From assembly GCA_930367215.1 (NCBI GenBank), contig OV884056.1, positions 85,695,285-85,759,284 of the forward strand: a stretch of 64,000 nt of DNA, written 5' to 3'. The notes under the pieces were generated by a model. The model saw nothing but the letters and a program-made list of their open reading frames with translations, did no database searches and had not been told where the DNA came from. The position numbers were made by a program, and so were the translations under genes. Below are positions 46,975 to 57,780 of this stretch, one piece after another. Origin of the DNA: Pollenia angustigena (lineage: Eukaryota; Arthropoda; Insecta; Diptera; Polleniidae). Every line of letters begins with the position of its first letter. The stretch's first letter is position 1.

Positions 46975-47812
46975 AAATGTTGGAAACAATCCTTCGGCTC
47001 TTCAGTGGTAAGAGGCTTATAAGGGCTAAACGACTAAGATACGAAAGATTTTCACAAGGATGCAAGATTTCGATGCCAAAACAGCTCAAGTTGTTTTTGC
47101 ACAGATTCAACTTTATTAACATACAAGTTGTGTTGTGGATCCCAAGCAACTGAACCGTAACCAATTATGTATGGGTCCTGCCAAGGTTGTAAAGAATATG
47201 CCAAAACAAAATATCTGTTTAAATTTGCCAAATGGTTAAATAAAGAAATAATGCTAAAAATCTGCTAAGATTAAAACATGGTATTTTTAATATTTTAAAT
47301 TTGCTAAAAATATGCTAAATTTTTCCAAAAAAAAAAAAAGCTTGAAATCGCTGAATTTGTATAAAAAAAAACTATGCTGAAAATCAGCTAAACAATTTAA
47401 TATGTACATATTTCAGAAAAAAAAAATTATTTTTTTAAGGTTATTTCATTATTTTTTGGGGGGTTATTTCATACCGTCATTTTGTAATACTCCTAAAAAG
47501 CTTAAAGTCATCTACATACACTAGGATATTGCAATTTCTAATGGCCTTTGGGCGATCTTTAATTAAAACAAGATATAAAAGAGGTTCAATATGACTGCCC
47601 TGTGGAAATCCAGACGCGACTTCTTTATATCACGATGTTGAGTTTTTGAATATAACACATTGCTTGCGTTCTTTTAGATACGATTTAATTCACTTTAGGG
47701 AGTCAACTGAAAACTCAATTATACCAAGTTTTGCGATCAATAAATAATGGTTGACCTTGTCAAAAGCCTTACTAAAGTCAGTGTATATGACATTTTTGTT
47801 TTACTAAAATTC
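46975..47812 (-). pseudogene. Decayed CR1/Jockey-group reverse transcriptase, minus strand
   Basis: Reading the minus strand from 47812 gives YTDFSKAFDKVNHYLL (RT motif A region), SGFPQGSHIEPLLY (motif B) and LVYVDDFKLF with the catalytic YVDD box (motif C). A gap of foreign AT-rich sequence (about 47190-47455) follows. The protein then resumes with YGSVAWDPQ and VESVQKQLELF (about 47160-46975). Several in-frame stops break it. It is the same family as 49906-51475 in opposite orientation, and lacks the endonuclease. It once copied element RNA at a nicked target. Confidence 0.75.
47190..47460. other. AT-rich insertion in the reverse-transcriptase relic
   Basis: Repeated TATGCTAAAWATCTGCTAA-like phrases lie between the two halves of the relic. 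They resemble the TATGC-rich interior of the CAGGGAAACC family, but ends were not found. Confidence 0.35.
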
Positions 47813-48208
47813 ATTTATTCAAAAATTTAAATATACAAAAAAGGTATTGCCTCAGCGTCCATAGGACATTAGTTTGCAGACTGTTAAAAAAGTTATAAAC
47901 AGCACTTCCCTGGGAGTTTTTTACTTTACTCATTTTTCCTACTTTAATTCAATTGTAGAAAATGGGAAAAGCAAAAAAACTCCCGGAGAATTTTAATGCA
48001 AAATTAGGTTGTATTTTTAGAGAAAAATTTAAGTCTGCTGTCTCTTCTCTACTCTTTCTTCAAAAGGATTCAAAATTTTAACTTTTTTAACAATAATTTG
48101 GTGTTATTTTCCCATTACATAAACCATTTAAAAAAAATATGGCAGCTTTTAATATCTAATTACTTTTTCGAAAGTGCTGCTAGTTCATATTTGTGTGCTT
48201 CAGTGCTA
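47813..48208. repeat. AT-rich DNA; 48030-48180 shared with 53216-53370
   Basis: AAGTCTGCTGTCTCTTC, CATTACATAAACCATTT and TTTTAATATCTAATTACTTT also occur at 53216-53370, so this is a dispersed repeat of unknown class. Confidence 0.5.
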
Positions 48209-48582
48209 CCCTGCAAATAAAATTGGACCACCTGATCCATTTTGATAAAATGGACTACTCCATGGACTGGTCCGATGTAATGCAAGCATGGACCATGTCA
48301 TTGTTAAAAAGTGTTTGTAGTAAGACGACATGTCTTCGTTTTTTAACGACATGCTTTCGTTTTTAAACGACTTCAAAACTAATCCTCTTGTGTATAACAT
48401 GGAGTAGTTTTGAAACTACTCCTAAATGGTCCAAAGGTGGATTATATGGTCCTCTCCTAGGACATCGTAATCTTAAATAGACCAGGTTTTTTCCATACGT
48501 TTGGGTTACTTTTGGACTAGTCCTGGTCCCTTGCGGACTACTCTTAACACGCGTGTTTGGACTGGTCCTATTATTTGCAGGG
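48209..48582. mobile_element. Family F element copy 2, TA duplication
   Basis: CCCTGCAAATAA and TTATTTGCAGGG are perfect ends flanked by TA. It is rich in TGGACTACTC and TGGACCA phrases, with GGTCCTCTCCTAGGACATCG shared with 14757-15332. Frames crossing it (48363-48748) are not genes. Confidence 0.75.
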
Positions 48583-49393
48583 TAATTCACACGCTTTCCT
48601 TCACACATTTTACCTACTTAAATTCAATTGTAAAATTTTTTCCCATTTTCACCCGGGGAATTTTAATTCATTATTGGGTTGTATTAATATCTCTTTTATA
48701 ATTCCCATACAAACGACCCCGATGTCAGGGGCTTGGCAAAGTAAATGAGCGTTGTACAAACTTATAAAAATATTAAATTGGAATGAATTAAGCCTAATGA
48801 TGCAATTATCTACTCACGCCCCAAATATATGATTTTTGGTATGAAAGCGCCCCCTTTAAGTAAACCAGAGAATATGCAATTCGACTCATATTTTTTACGT
48901 ATAACGTTTACTTGGTTTTAAGAACGCGTCCAATCAGGGCATAAAAGACGCATTTGATATTGATCGAAACACCTACGTACGCATTTTAATTGTGAGTCTT
49001 TAAAGCAAAGGCGTACAAGTGTCAAAAACAAGATTTTGCTTCCATGCATTTCATACATAATATTTTTGGTTTCTGGTACATAACGCCTTTTGAGATCATC
49101 CTACAGGTCGGAATTTTTGTCAAGTATTAGTATAAAGTGTTGGCCGCCGTATCAGCATCGTCAGTGTCACACATTTTCACTAGCTGGCCCTTTTTCGAGT
49201 TCAGCTGTTATAAATTTGCCTTGCGGCAATCCTACAACAAAAAGATATTTGTTGTGGTTTTTTGCTTGTTGAAAATATCGAAATCTGCTGCAAAATGTAT
49301 ACAGAAAATGTATTTTGACAGTTTCAATAAAGGGCCAAATAAACGACACAAGTAGTTTTACAACAAAATTTAGATGGTTTTGTGTGAATAGTA
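48583..49393. other. Unassigned, moderately GC-richer stretch
   Basis: No gene recognised. Frames at 49090-49457 on both strands have no domain. A phrase at 49150-49175 (CAGCATCGTCAGTGTCACACA) resembles 17057-17083. Confidence 0.35.
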
Positions 49394-49599
49394 CAAGGCG
49401 AATTGAACTACAGGTGGTGTCTGAATTACAATAATCCAAAAACAACAGAAACAACATAGGGTTTTTTGCATTGCATTGTAAGTGCCATTAGCTCGAAATG
49501 TCAACCATTTTTAGCTAAACACTAACAAATCAAAGCAAATAAGCTCGAACTGTCAAAGTCAGATGCCGTTCCGACACCACCTGCAGTTAATTCGCCTTG
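49394..49599. mobile_element. AAGGCGAATT-family MITE (D1 type)
   Basis: CAAGGCGAATTGAACTACAG at the left and CTGCAGTTAATTCGCCTTG at the right. The interior CCAAAAACAACAGAAACAAC and TTTTTGCATTGCATTG is shared with 21757-22000 and 7690-7806. Confidence 0.75.
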
Positions 49600-49905
49600 G
49601 AATAGTATTACAAATTTTCAATATTCTCACAAACATTATGCATAGTTTTTTCATATGTTTGTGTAGTTTATTTGAACCGTAAGCAAACAACCATAACCAG
49701 CTGATCAGTTGAGTTCGCCTTGCCTGTCCCTTTTTGTTTTAGCAATATCAAGGCGAATTTAACAAGCTAAGTGCAACTCTACAACTACAAAAAACCCCAT
49801 GTATTTTTTTGCAATTTAATAGGCGGCTGTCAAAAATTCTGACAAGGCAAAAATTGATTGAAAAACTAAACAAAAATTTTGTTTGGGTAATAAAAGAGAT
49901 TATTA

Positions 49906-51475
49906 AATTCTGTTAATTATCCATTCGAAATAACAGCAAAGCAAACAATAAATATACCTTCTCTTGATATTTCTACAATATCTGTGGAACTAAAAAACCT
50001 TAAATTTTCGTACAACTATGGACCGGATAAAATTCCAAGCAAAATTTTAATTAAATGTGCCGATGCTATTGCCATCCCTTTAGAAATTATATTCAATGCA
50101 TCAATAAAATATGGTTATTTTCCAGACGTTTGGAAAAATTCTTTCATAGCTCCTTTGTATAAATCAGGAAAAAAGTCTGAAGTGGAAAACTACCGTGGAA
50201 TAGCTAAACTTAGTAATATATCTAAATTATTTGAAAAAATCATCACTGAATATTTATCCTATCGGGTGTCCAATTTAATATCCCCTTATCAGCATGGATT
50301 TCAAAAAAGGTGCTCTACTACGACAAACCTTCTTCAACTCACTACCGTTATAAATCGTGGATTTTTTGGAACAAGAACAAACTGATGTTATACACACTGA
50401 CTTCAGTAAAGCTTTCGATAAAGTTAACCATTTGCTCATCAAAAAGAAATTTTATTTTTTGGGGTTCACAGACCTTAGTATTAAATGGATTTATTCATAT
50501 TTAACTAATAGAAAACAAACCGTTCTTTTTAAAAACACCTGTTCCAGACGAATTGATGTTCTTTCTGGAGTACCACAGGGAAGCCACCTTGGTCCGCTTC
50601 TTTTTACACTGTTCATTAACGACTTGCCTGCCGCGATTCAATCTTCAAATATATTAATGTTTGTTGATGATGTAAAAGTTTTTCTAAGTTATTGTCAAGT
50701 TTCTGACCAACAACGTCTCCAAAATGACTTAAACTCGTTTTATTCATAATGCTTAATAAATTTTATGGAGTTAAATCTTAATAAATGTAAATATATGCGA
50801 TTTGTCAGAAATAATCCGATACCTGCACAATATCATCTTGGTGGTAGTCAGCTGGAATTGGCCGTCAATTTCTTAGACCTTGGAATTCTGTTTGATCCGA
50901 AACTTAATTTTATTTCGCATATCACTATGATAGTAAATAAAGCTAGGGGTGTACTTGGTTTCGTCAAGCGCTGGGCTAAAGAGTTTAATGATCCATATGT
51001 CACAAAAGCTTTGTATACTGCACTTGTAAGACCTATTTAAGAGTATGGATCTATAATATGGGACCCTAACACACATTCCGATGCTATTGAATCCGTCCAA
51101 AAGCAATTCTTGCTCTTTTGTCTTCGTGGACTAAACTTTAATCCAGTAAACTTGCCTTCGTATACTTCTAGACTCTCTCTTATAAAGCTGCCCACCCTGA
51201 AAAGTCGTAGGACAATGTTAAACATATCGTTTATTTTCAACATAACTGGTGAAGTATGCTCTGGATTTTTAATACACAATATTTCGTTTAATGTTCCTCA
51301 ACGCCCATCACGTCATTTTATCCCATTATCAGTTCGATGTTTTAGAGCTAATTATGCTAATGCTGATCCTCTTATTAGAATGTGCAATGAATTAAACAAA
51401 TTCTATAGTTTTATTGATTTTTCTTCAAGTTCAAATGTCATTAAGAATAAAATTATTATTTCATTAAATTCATAG
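49906..51475 (+). pseudogene. Non-LTR retrotransposon reverse transcriptase (CR1/Jockey group), broken
   Basis: The protein runs in order: YGPDKIPSKIL and PLYKSGKK...NYRGIAKLS (RT fingers), HTDFSKAFDKVNHLL (motif A with catalytic Asp), SGVPQGSHLGPLLFTLFIND (motif B), MFVDDVK (motif C, FVDD instead of YADD), LNLNKCKYM, and a C-terminal EYGSIIWDP / IESVQK / LPTLKSRR segment. A frameshift near 50360-50385 and stops at 50747-50749 and 51038-51040 break it. There is no endonuclease, so the copy is 5'-truncated; a short (AAAT)n tail follows at about 51586. The best relative in the window is 46975-47812. Assignment to the CR1/Jockey assemblage is by motif style only. Confidence 0.85.
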
Positions 51476-51583
51476 TTTTTATTGTTTTAAATAATCATTT
51501 TATATATTTTGTATTGTATTTTATGTTTAATGTACACTAAATTAAGAATATTAAATTTAAAATGTCTGTAAGGATAATCTTCC

Positions 51584-51608
51584 ATAGACAAATAAATAAA
51601 TAAATAAA
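51584..51608 (+). repeat. (AAAT)n 3' tail of the non-LTR element
   Basis: About five AAAT units follow the reverse-transcriptase relic by 110 bases, as expected for the microsatellite tail of a CR1-like element, and then MITE sequence resumes. Confidence 0.65.
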
Positions 51609-51772
51609 TTCTCTTTAACTACTCGCAGTTTTTCTAAGAAATTTTTTCGGTTATTTTGGCGCAAAACATAAACCAAATTATATTTTGACGTTTCCCTATT
51701 TTTTGTTAATTCGCCGTGGAAACAGCTGATGAACGGCTGACGAGTTGAGTTTACCTTCTTAAATTCGCCTTG

Positions 51773-52970
51773 AGTAGGATTCCACTGCAATGACAGGTAT
51801 TCTCAATACTCTCGAGCAAATCTATTCTAAATAACAGTGTTTTGAAAATACTAACAAATTCCAACTCAATTACAAAAATGCAGTTTTAATTAAATTTTAG
51901 TTTAAGCAAAATATTTTATATGTAAAAGTGTAGAACTAAGCACAAATATCATTGTTGTTATTTATAAAAATATTATTAATTGAAAAATGCAATGTAGCCA
52001 TTATTTATTTTTAGTTTTTAAGCCAAATTAAAAAGAAATATTACTTTCATTAAATAAATTAGAAAATAATTATAATATAAAAAAACAAAACCTAAACAAT
52101 ATGTATTTGAAATTAACAAAAAAAGCAAAATAATTATGTTTTAATATTGTATTTGTAACTTCTGTCAATTAAATTGTAGACTGGATCATTCCTTTTAACA
52201 AAATATAAAAAAAAATTAGAAAAAATTTGTTTTTTTTTATAATTAAGCCAAATGAAATGTAAAAAATTAAGAAAATATGGCATAACCAAAGAATAAATAT
52301 TTGAATAAAAAACTGAAATTTTTTGTAAAATTAAAAGAGCAAATTTAAAATCTAAAAAAACACATTTTGAAAAATTAATGCTGAATGTAATTTTACACAA
52401 TATTTGTACAAAATGCTGAATAAAAATTATAAACAAAAATGATTTAACAAAAAAAAAAAAAAAAAATCGAAAGAAACTTTTTATAAATTGTTTTTTAAAA
52501 TGTCACGACATTTAATAGTCAGTCAATCGCTAAACAATTAAAATGAAAATGTTTTGAACTTTGTTTATTTTTAAAAATTTTTGGTTTGAAAAAGTTCTTA
52601 AGATTTCCGCTGAAGATTGTGTGTTTTTTTAATTCTCCGCACTTGATAATTTTTGTTTACTTGTTAAATATGCGGCAATTAATTTTAATTGATTCTAAAA
52701 AAAGGCATTAAAATATTTATTATTATGTTATAAAATTGTTATAATCAATTTAGTAAATAATATTATATTATCTGTAAATTATGTCAAAATTAATTCTGAA
52801 TACATTGTAATAAAAAGAAAAACATCTGTATTTGTAGAGATACACAATGTCTTTTGAATGTCAAAGGAAATATTGTAATTAAAATTGTAATTGTATATTT
52901 ATTGGTAGTGAATTGTTTTTGTTGAATGTTTTATTGATTTAAATTTTTATTTTTAATATATTTATAGTCT
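51773..52970. other. Very AT-rich DNA without a gene
   Basis: Only AT-rich sequence with A runs (52449-52466). The minus frame at 52134-52436 is rich in Phe, Ile, Lys and Asn and has no domain. Confidence 0.4.
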
Positions 52971-52973
52971 GTG

Positions 52974-53095
52974 CAAGTTTTCCTTCAGAAAGACTGAGTT
53001 TAGTTTAGTGGTGGGAAGGAAAGTGAACATGCTATTCTTCTCCCTTCTCTCATCAATAAACCCAGACTTTCTGAAAGAAAACTTTCATGGTGTGA
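52974..53095. repeat. Palindromic element with AAGTTTTCCTTCAGAAAG ends
   Basis: AAGTTTTCCTTCAGAAAGAC at the left and GACTTTCTGAAAGAAAACTT at the right pair around a purine/pyrimidine-rich centre. It resembles the twin hairpins downstream in layout. Confidence 0.65.
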
Positions 53096-53215
53096 ACCCA
53101 GACAAACATAATTAAATGTGTTAATCACAATACGAAAAAAAATAATATTAATTATTCCTTTTTATAAACAAACATACATGCTTAAATTTAAAACATATAA
53201 GAGGCAAAAACAAAT

Positions 53216-53370
53216 AAGTCTGCTGTCTCTTCCCTGCTTTCTTCAAAGAATTAAATTTTTAACTTTTTTTTAAAACGAAAATTTGTTATGCTTTTCCAAA
53301 TATGCCATTACATAAATCATTTTAGAAAAACCTGGCAACTTTTAATATCTAATTACTTTTTTCAACAGTA
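53216..53370. repeat. Dispersed repeat shared with 48030-48180
   Basis: AAGTCTGCTGTCTCTTCC, CCATTACATAAATCATTT and TTTTAATATCTAATTACTTT match the upstream copy; ends undefined. Confidence 0.5.
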
Positions 53371-53374
53371 TTAA

Positions 53375-53516
53375 ATGCTGGTTCACACACGTCAAGTTTG
53401 ACTCTTCAAGTCTTGAGCTTTTAGGAGAGAAGGGAAAAGAGAATACCATTTCTTTTCCCCTCTCTCCCAAAAACTCAAGACTTGAAGAGTCAAACTTGAC
53501 GTGTGTGAACCGGCAC
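53375..53516. mobile_element. 142-bp hairpin MITE, TAA duplication, copy 1
   Basis: TGCTGGTTCACACACGTCAA...TTGACGTGTGTGAACCGGCA forms arms of about 65 bases, flanked by TAA on both sides (53372-53374, 53517-53519). A 3-bp TAA/TTA duplication is typical of PIF/Harbinger. Confidence 0.85.
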
Positions 53517-53663
53517 TAAGTGATTTAGTGCTTATTTACATGCTTTAGGTCTAAATACACTTGCAATGTTATTGTATATGGTATTCGCCATATTATTTCC
53601 ATTTTGTCCTATATTATGCAATAAGTCGCTTATTGTTTTCATTCAATAAAAAGGGGAATGTAA

Positions 53664-53805
53664 GTGCTGGTTCACACACGTCAAGTTTGACTCTTCAAGT
53701 CTTGATCTTTTAGGAGAGAAGGGAAAAGAGAATGCCATTTCTTTTCCCCTCTCTCCTAAAAACTCAAGACTTGACGAGTCAAACTTGACGTGTGTGAACC
53801 GGCAC
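53664..53805. mobile_element. 142-bp hairpin MITE, TAA duplication, copy 2
   Basis: It has the same length and almost the same sequence as copy 1, in an independent site flanked by TAA (53661-53663, 53806-53808). The few differences indicate recent insertion. Confidence 0.87.
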
Positions 53806-54080
53806 TAACCTATAGCAATAACATAAACAGCATTGTACAATGTTGCCAACACATTATACATACTTTCTTTACGTTGTGCAATAAAAATCAAGTCTCTTGA
53901 TTGCTGTCAATATATTGTGCCATTATCGGATATCGCATACACATTGGCGATATAATTGTACAGTACGTAAAATTGAACAATTTTATTGAAAGTGTATGAG
54001 CCGCTTTAGTCGCGAGAACACTGGGAAGAAAAGTTTAACTTGATCACCTGCCTTGTTGGCGTAATCTAAAGGCTTATGAC

Positions 54081-55120
54081 CAGGGAAACCAGAAATATGC
54101 TCTAAAAAACGGGTTTTATGCGCATTAAATATGCAGTTAAAACTGGAAAATACGCCCTGAAAATTTTTAAAAAATATGCCCTAAAAAATCTAAAATTGCA
54201 GACAAAATATTCAACAATTTAATAACAAAATTAAAAAAAAAAACAAACCTAAAAATATAATCGCTTAAGCTTTCATTAGGTTAAAATTCATATATGTAAG
54301 AGATGTTTGCGCCGAATATTAACTAGATATAAACATCCATATGGGTTTTTGTCTTTAAGGGATTTTAGGTACGGTCGCTAAATTTTTAACAAATGTTAAC
54401 ATTTAAAAGGAAGTTAAAGCTATTTAAGGATGGGAGCTTTAAACAAATGTGAACCGATTCTAAAATAATTTTGGTACGAATTAATTTTAAATACCATCAT
54501 TATTAGACAGCTAACGCACAAAAAGAGTCTAATTTGGATGAGAAATAATAGACTGATTCTCACCACTCACCACGAAGTCTATCGTCCATATTTGATCATG
54601 TTTTATATAAAAAATTGGAACTTGTACTTTGCGCACAAGGCTAACAGGCCAGCCAGACGGACGGATATACATCGTTAGATCACTTTAAAAAGTGATTCTG
54701 AGTCGATCGGAATACTAAAAGATTGGTATAGATAACAATCGCATAACATGTATCCTTAACGACAACCTGCTTTGTAAAACAATTTTAGAGAAGAAGATGT
54801 CGAAATTGAAGTAACAGATTTTTCAAAAAAAAAAAAAAAAATTATTTGCTGCGAAAGCTGTTGTAGGCATCTAAAAAATATGTATCAAAAAACGCCTTTA
54901 AAAGGCAAAATATGCGCTATAAACCTAAAATATGCTGCAAAAAGGCTCTTTTAACTAAATTATGCAAAAAAAATACGACAAACGATAAAATATGCAAAAA
55001 TATGCACTAACAAATCGCTGCCAAAATTCATAAAAAGCTCTAAAACGGATAAATACATTGTGTCTGCCTTCATTGATCGCACAAGGAAAAACATGCAATT
55101 GCATATTTATGGTTTCCCTG
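54081..55120. mobile_element. 1040-bp hAT-like element with 8-bp duplication
   Basis: CAGGGAAACC and GGTTTCCCTG are perfect ends, extended by ...ATATGC/GCATAT. CTTATGAC flanks both sides exactly (54073-54080, 55121-55128). The interior has TATGC-rich repeats at both ends and an inverted (GTCY)n-family segment (about 54470-54760, with ACGGACGGATATACATCG). No transposase. Confidence 0.88.
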
Positions 55121-55128
55121 CTTATGAC

Positions 55129-55790
55129 CATTAGTGTGTCCCAAAGGGTAAAGTATTCTTGAGATTTTTTGAAAGTTGTTTAGAGGTCGCTCAAGTCGAA
55201 TTATTGCCAAAACTCGGGTTTACCAACCTTTTTTTAAGTTTTCTTCATAAACTTGTCAAAAATCATGATTTTCTTCACATTTAAGGAAATATTTTATTAT
55301 AACTCATACCCAACAAGCAATTAAAAATCAAAATTTTGCGTTTGATTTGCTTAAAAATCATTTATTGGGGTTCATATGATGTAGCTCTATGCCCTGCAAT
55401 AAATTCGGAAAATCCGTTTCAGAAGTTGTGACATTGATGTAAGCGCTAACCATTACCAATACGTGAAGATTTGAGCAATTTTATTTAAGGCCAGTTTGAA
55501 AACATGCAACCGAGAGAAGACTATAAAGAATTGCTTCATCTGAGTCTTATTTAATGACCATCATGCGAACGGCTGATGCATCCGATCCTGATCCTGGGGC
55601 TGCCAATATCGCCTCCAAGCGTGCTGTGATTAGGCAGGGATTTAATCCATTCAAGTAATAAGGTAAAACTGCACATGATCGGTCGTCAGAGCCTCGTATA
55701 CGTGTATACTATGTGTACAAATGGCTTTCTCAAGGCGAATTCAGTACAAGGTACCTTTCCAAAAACGTGTACAAAATATTTTAGTTAAAT
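55129..55790. other. Unassigned DNA
   Basis: No gene. It is GC-richer around 55540-55720, without recognisable coding. CTCAAGGCGAATTCAGTAC at 55732 is an AAGGCGAATT-family end whose partner is unclear. Confidence 0.35.
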
Positions 55791-56424
55791 ATATCGAGCC
55801 CTTACCGCCAAAAAAGCTTAAGCGACATAATTTTCCAGTTTCGTTCTTTTTGACTGTAGACTGTTCATGTTTCGTCCATGTCTCAATGCGCTTTCGATTA
55901 GAACAGGACATGACCATAACTCCGGCAGAGCAACGGTATTAATTTGTTCATGTTCCCGTCTCCACCATCCATTAACTTGGTAAGAACAGCATGTCGCACA
56001 TGAATTCTACTCGTGTAGACTGTTCATGTTCATGTTTGGTCCATGTGCTGCCATCGTTGCCTAAACATTCGTCTTAGCATCCATGTGCGCGGATGATGTT
56101 GGCCATACAATGTATTTTCTCTATACAACCAAACGCACAACAACAAAAATTGTGGTCAATCAGAACATGAACATCAACACGTATTCGCCACATACAAGAA
56201 CGTAAACAAATTAATACCGTTGCTCTTCCGACGTTATGGTCATGTCATGTTCTAATCGAAAGCGCATGGAGACGTGGGGTAAGGTACCGTTAAGATTTTA
56301 TAGCAAAACCAATTTTATCTCAGGCGACAGCCTTCATACAAAATTTTTATGAAATAAAATAAAAAACCTTCTCTCTAAAATTTTGTTTTGTCGCTTAAGA
56401 TTTTTTGCGGTTATGGCTCGATAT
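55791..56424. mobile_element. Family T element copy 3 with a nested fold-back
   Basis: ATATCGAGCCCTTACCGCC at the left and GCGGTTATGGCTCGATAT at the right, then AAAAAGCTTAAGCGACA against TGTCGCTTAAGATTTTTT. The insertion 55886-56276 lies inside. Confidence 0.65.
55886..56276. mobile_element. Nested element with about 60-base inverted ends
   Basis: ATGCGCTTTCGATTAGAACA then GGACATGACCATAAC at the left pairs with GTTATGGTCATGTCATG then TTCTAATCGAAAGCGCAT at the right. GAGCAACGGTATTAATTTGT is also part of the arms. It is non-coding. Confidence 0.8.
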
Positions 56425-56610
56425 ATTGTTTTTTAAAGATTTTAAAAGTAATTTTCTTAAGAGATAACTTCAGATTTTGAAGAAGCAGTTTAAACTCGGA
56501 TGATCTTTGAAAAATGATTTACCAGGTTTTCTGGTTCCTCTTTCTCAAAACAACAAGTTAGAAATCTACAAGGAAAATACATTTAAATTTGTAGTTTTAA
56601 GATACAGGGC

Positions 56611-57780
56611 CCTGTAGTGCGATTCTCTATTCAATTTTAACATAATTTAAATTGTTAAAAATATTTAACAGCAAAGTTAACGTAAATTTTATTCAGTAAT
56701 TTTTTTAACAATAACGTTTACTGCTAAGTTCTATCTTAACGTCAGGTTTTTATGTTATCTTAACAGAAAAATATTTTTCATTGTTTATTTTTGAATTCGT
56801 AGTTATGTAAAAAAAAAAAACAAACAAACAAAAATTTTGGCAAATAAAAGCCACATTAACATTTTTAAAATTCACGTTATTAACATACATTTTGCAAAAA
56901 TAGTATTAAACAATTAGTTTTTCGGGAAGTTACAAAAAAGCATTCAAAATATTACATTTTAGATGCAGCCTATGGAAATCACTAATAGTGTTATCTTTTC
57001 TACACAAAAAATAACTGGTAGACTTTCCAATCATGCCGCTGTTAGCTAATTTTTGCGAATTTCCACTAATTTAGCAATTTTTACCGAATTTTTGCCATTC
57101 CTTATAGTTTTAGTGACTTCAAATCAATTTTATGGTTTGTTCAAAATATTAAACAATTTCGCGAATTTTCGCTATTTTTGCAAAAAAAAAAATTTTATAT
57201 ATTCCGACAATTTGTATTTTAAGCGATTAAGCGATTTCAAATAAATTTTACGATTTTTGCCAAGTTTGCAATTTTTCGCAAATTTTAGCCATGTTCGCGA
57301 TACAAGCGATTTTTTTCTGTGGTTCTTTAGAGCTATAACGATTTTTAATAAATAGCCGCTGTTTGCAAATTTTTGCGAATTTCCGCTAATTTAACTATTT
57401 TTACCGAATTTTTGCAATTCCTTATAGTTTTAGCGACTTTTAATAAATTTTATGGCTTGTTTGAAATGTTAAAAATTTTCGCTATTTTTTTGCTATTTTC
57501 CGATTTTTTGCAATTTTCCGATTTTTTGCAATTTTCGCTAGACTATCAAATCCTAAATTGTTAGTTTCGAAAGTTCTTTAAGTCGTTCCATACGATAAAT
57601 AGTTTGCCCTCTTCGTTAAATATACTAATTAATTAACAAAGATGCCACTTAATTGAAATTTTTAGCTATGTTGTTAAAACTGAGTTACTGAATTGCTGTA
57701 TTGTTACCGTTAGCAATAAAATGTGCCGGTAAAATTAACGTTAACGTTAGTTGTTAAAAGTTAGAGAATTCCACTACTGG
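56611..57780. mobile_element. Element with TGTAGTGCGATTCTCTA ends and internal satellite
   Basis: CCTGTAGTGCGATTCTCTAT at the left and TTAGAGAATTCCACTACTGG at the right, with TTAACGTTA-rich flanks inside both ends. The middle (57010-57550) is the GCGAATTT repeat. A left-end relative is at 28872. Confidence 0.6.
57010..57550. repeat. Satellite-like GCGAATTT repeat, two units
   Basis: Units at about 57028 and 57355 (period about 325) share GCAAATTTTTGCGAATTTCC-type and TTTTTACCGAATTTTTGC phrases. It is related to 39430-39990. Confidence 0.65.

Larger units (their letters stand above)
49749..51772. mobile_element. AAGGCGAATT-family element carrying a retrotransposon insertion
   Basis: The left end CAAGGCGAATTTAACAAG and the right end TTAAATTCGCCTTG are separated by the non-LTR relic at about 49900-51605. 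A fragment of the same right end (CAGTTGAGTTCGCCTTG) lies just upstream at 49705-49723. Confidence 0.55.
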
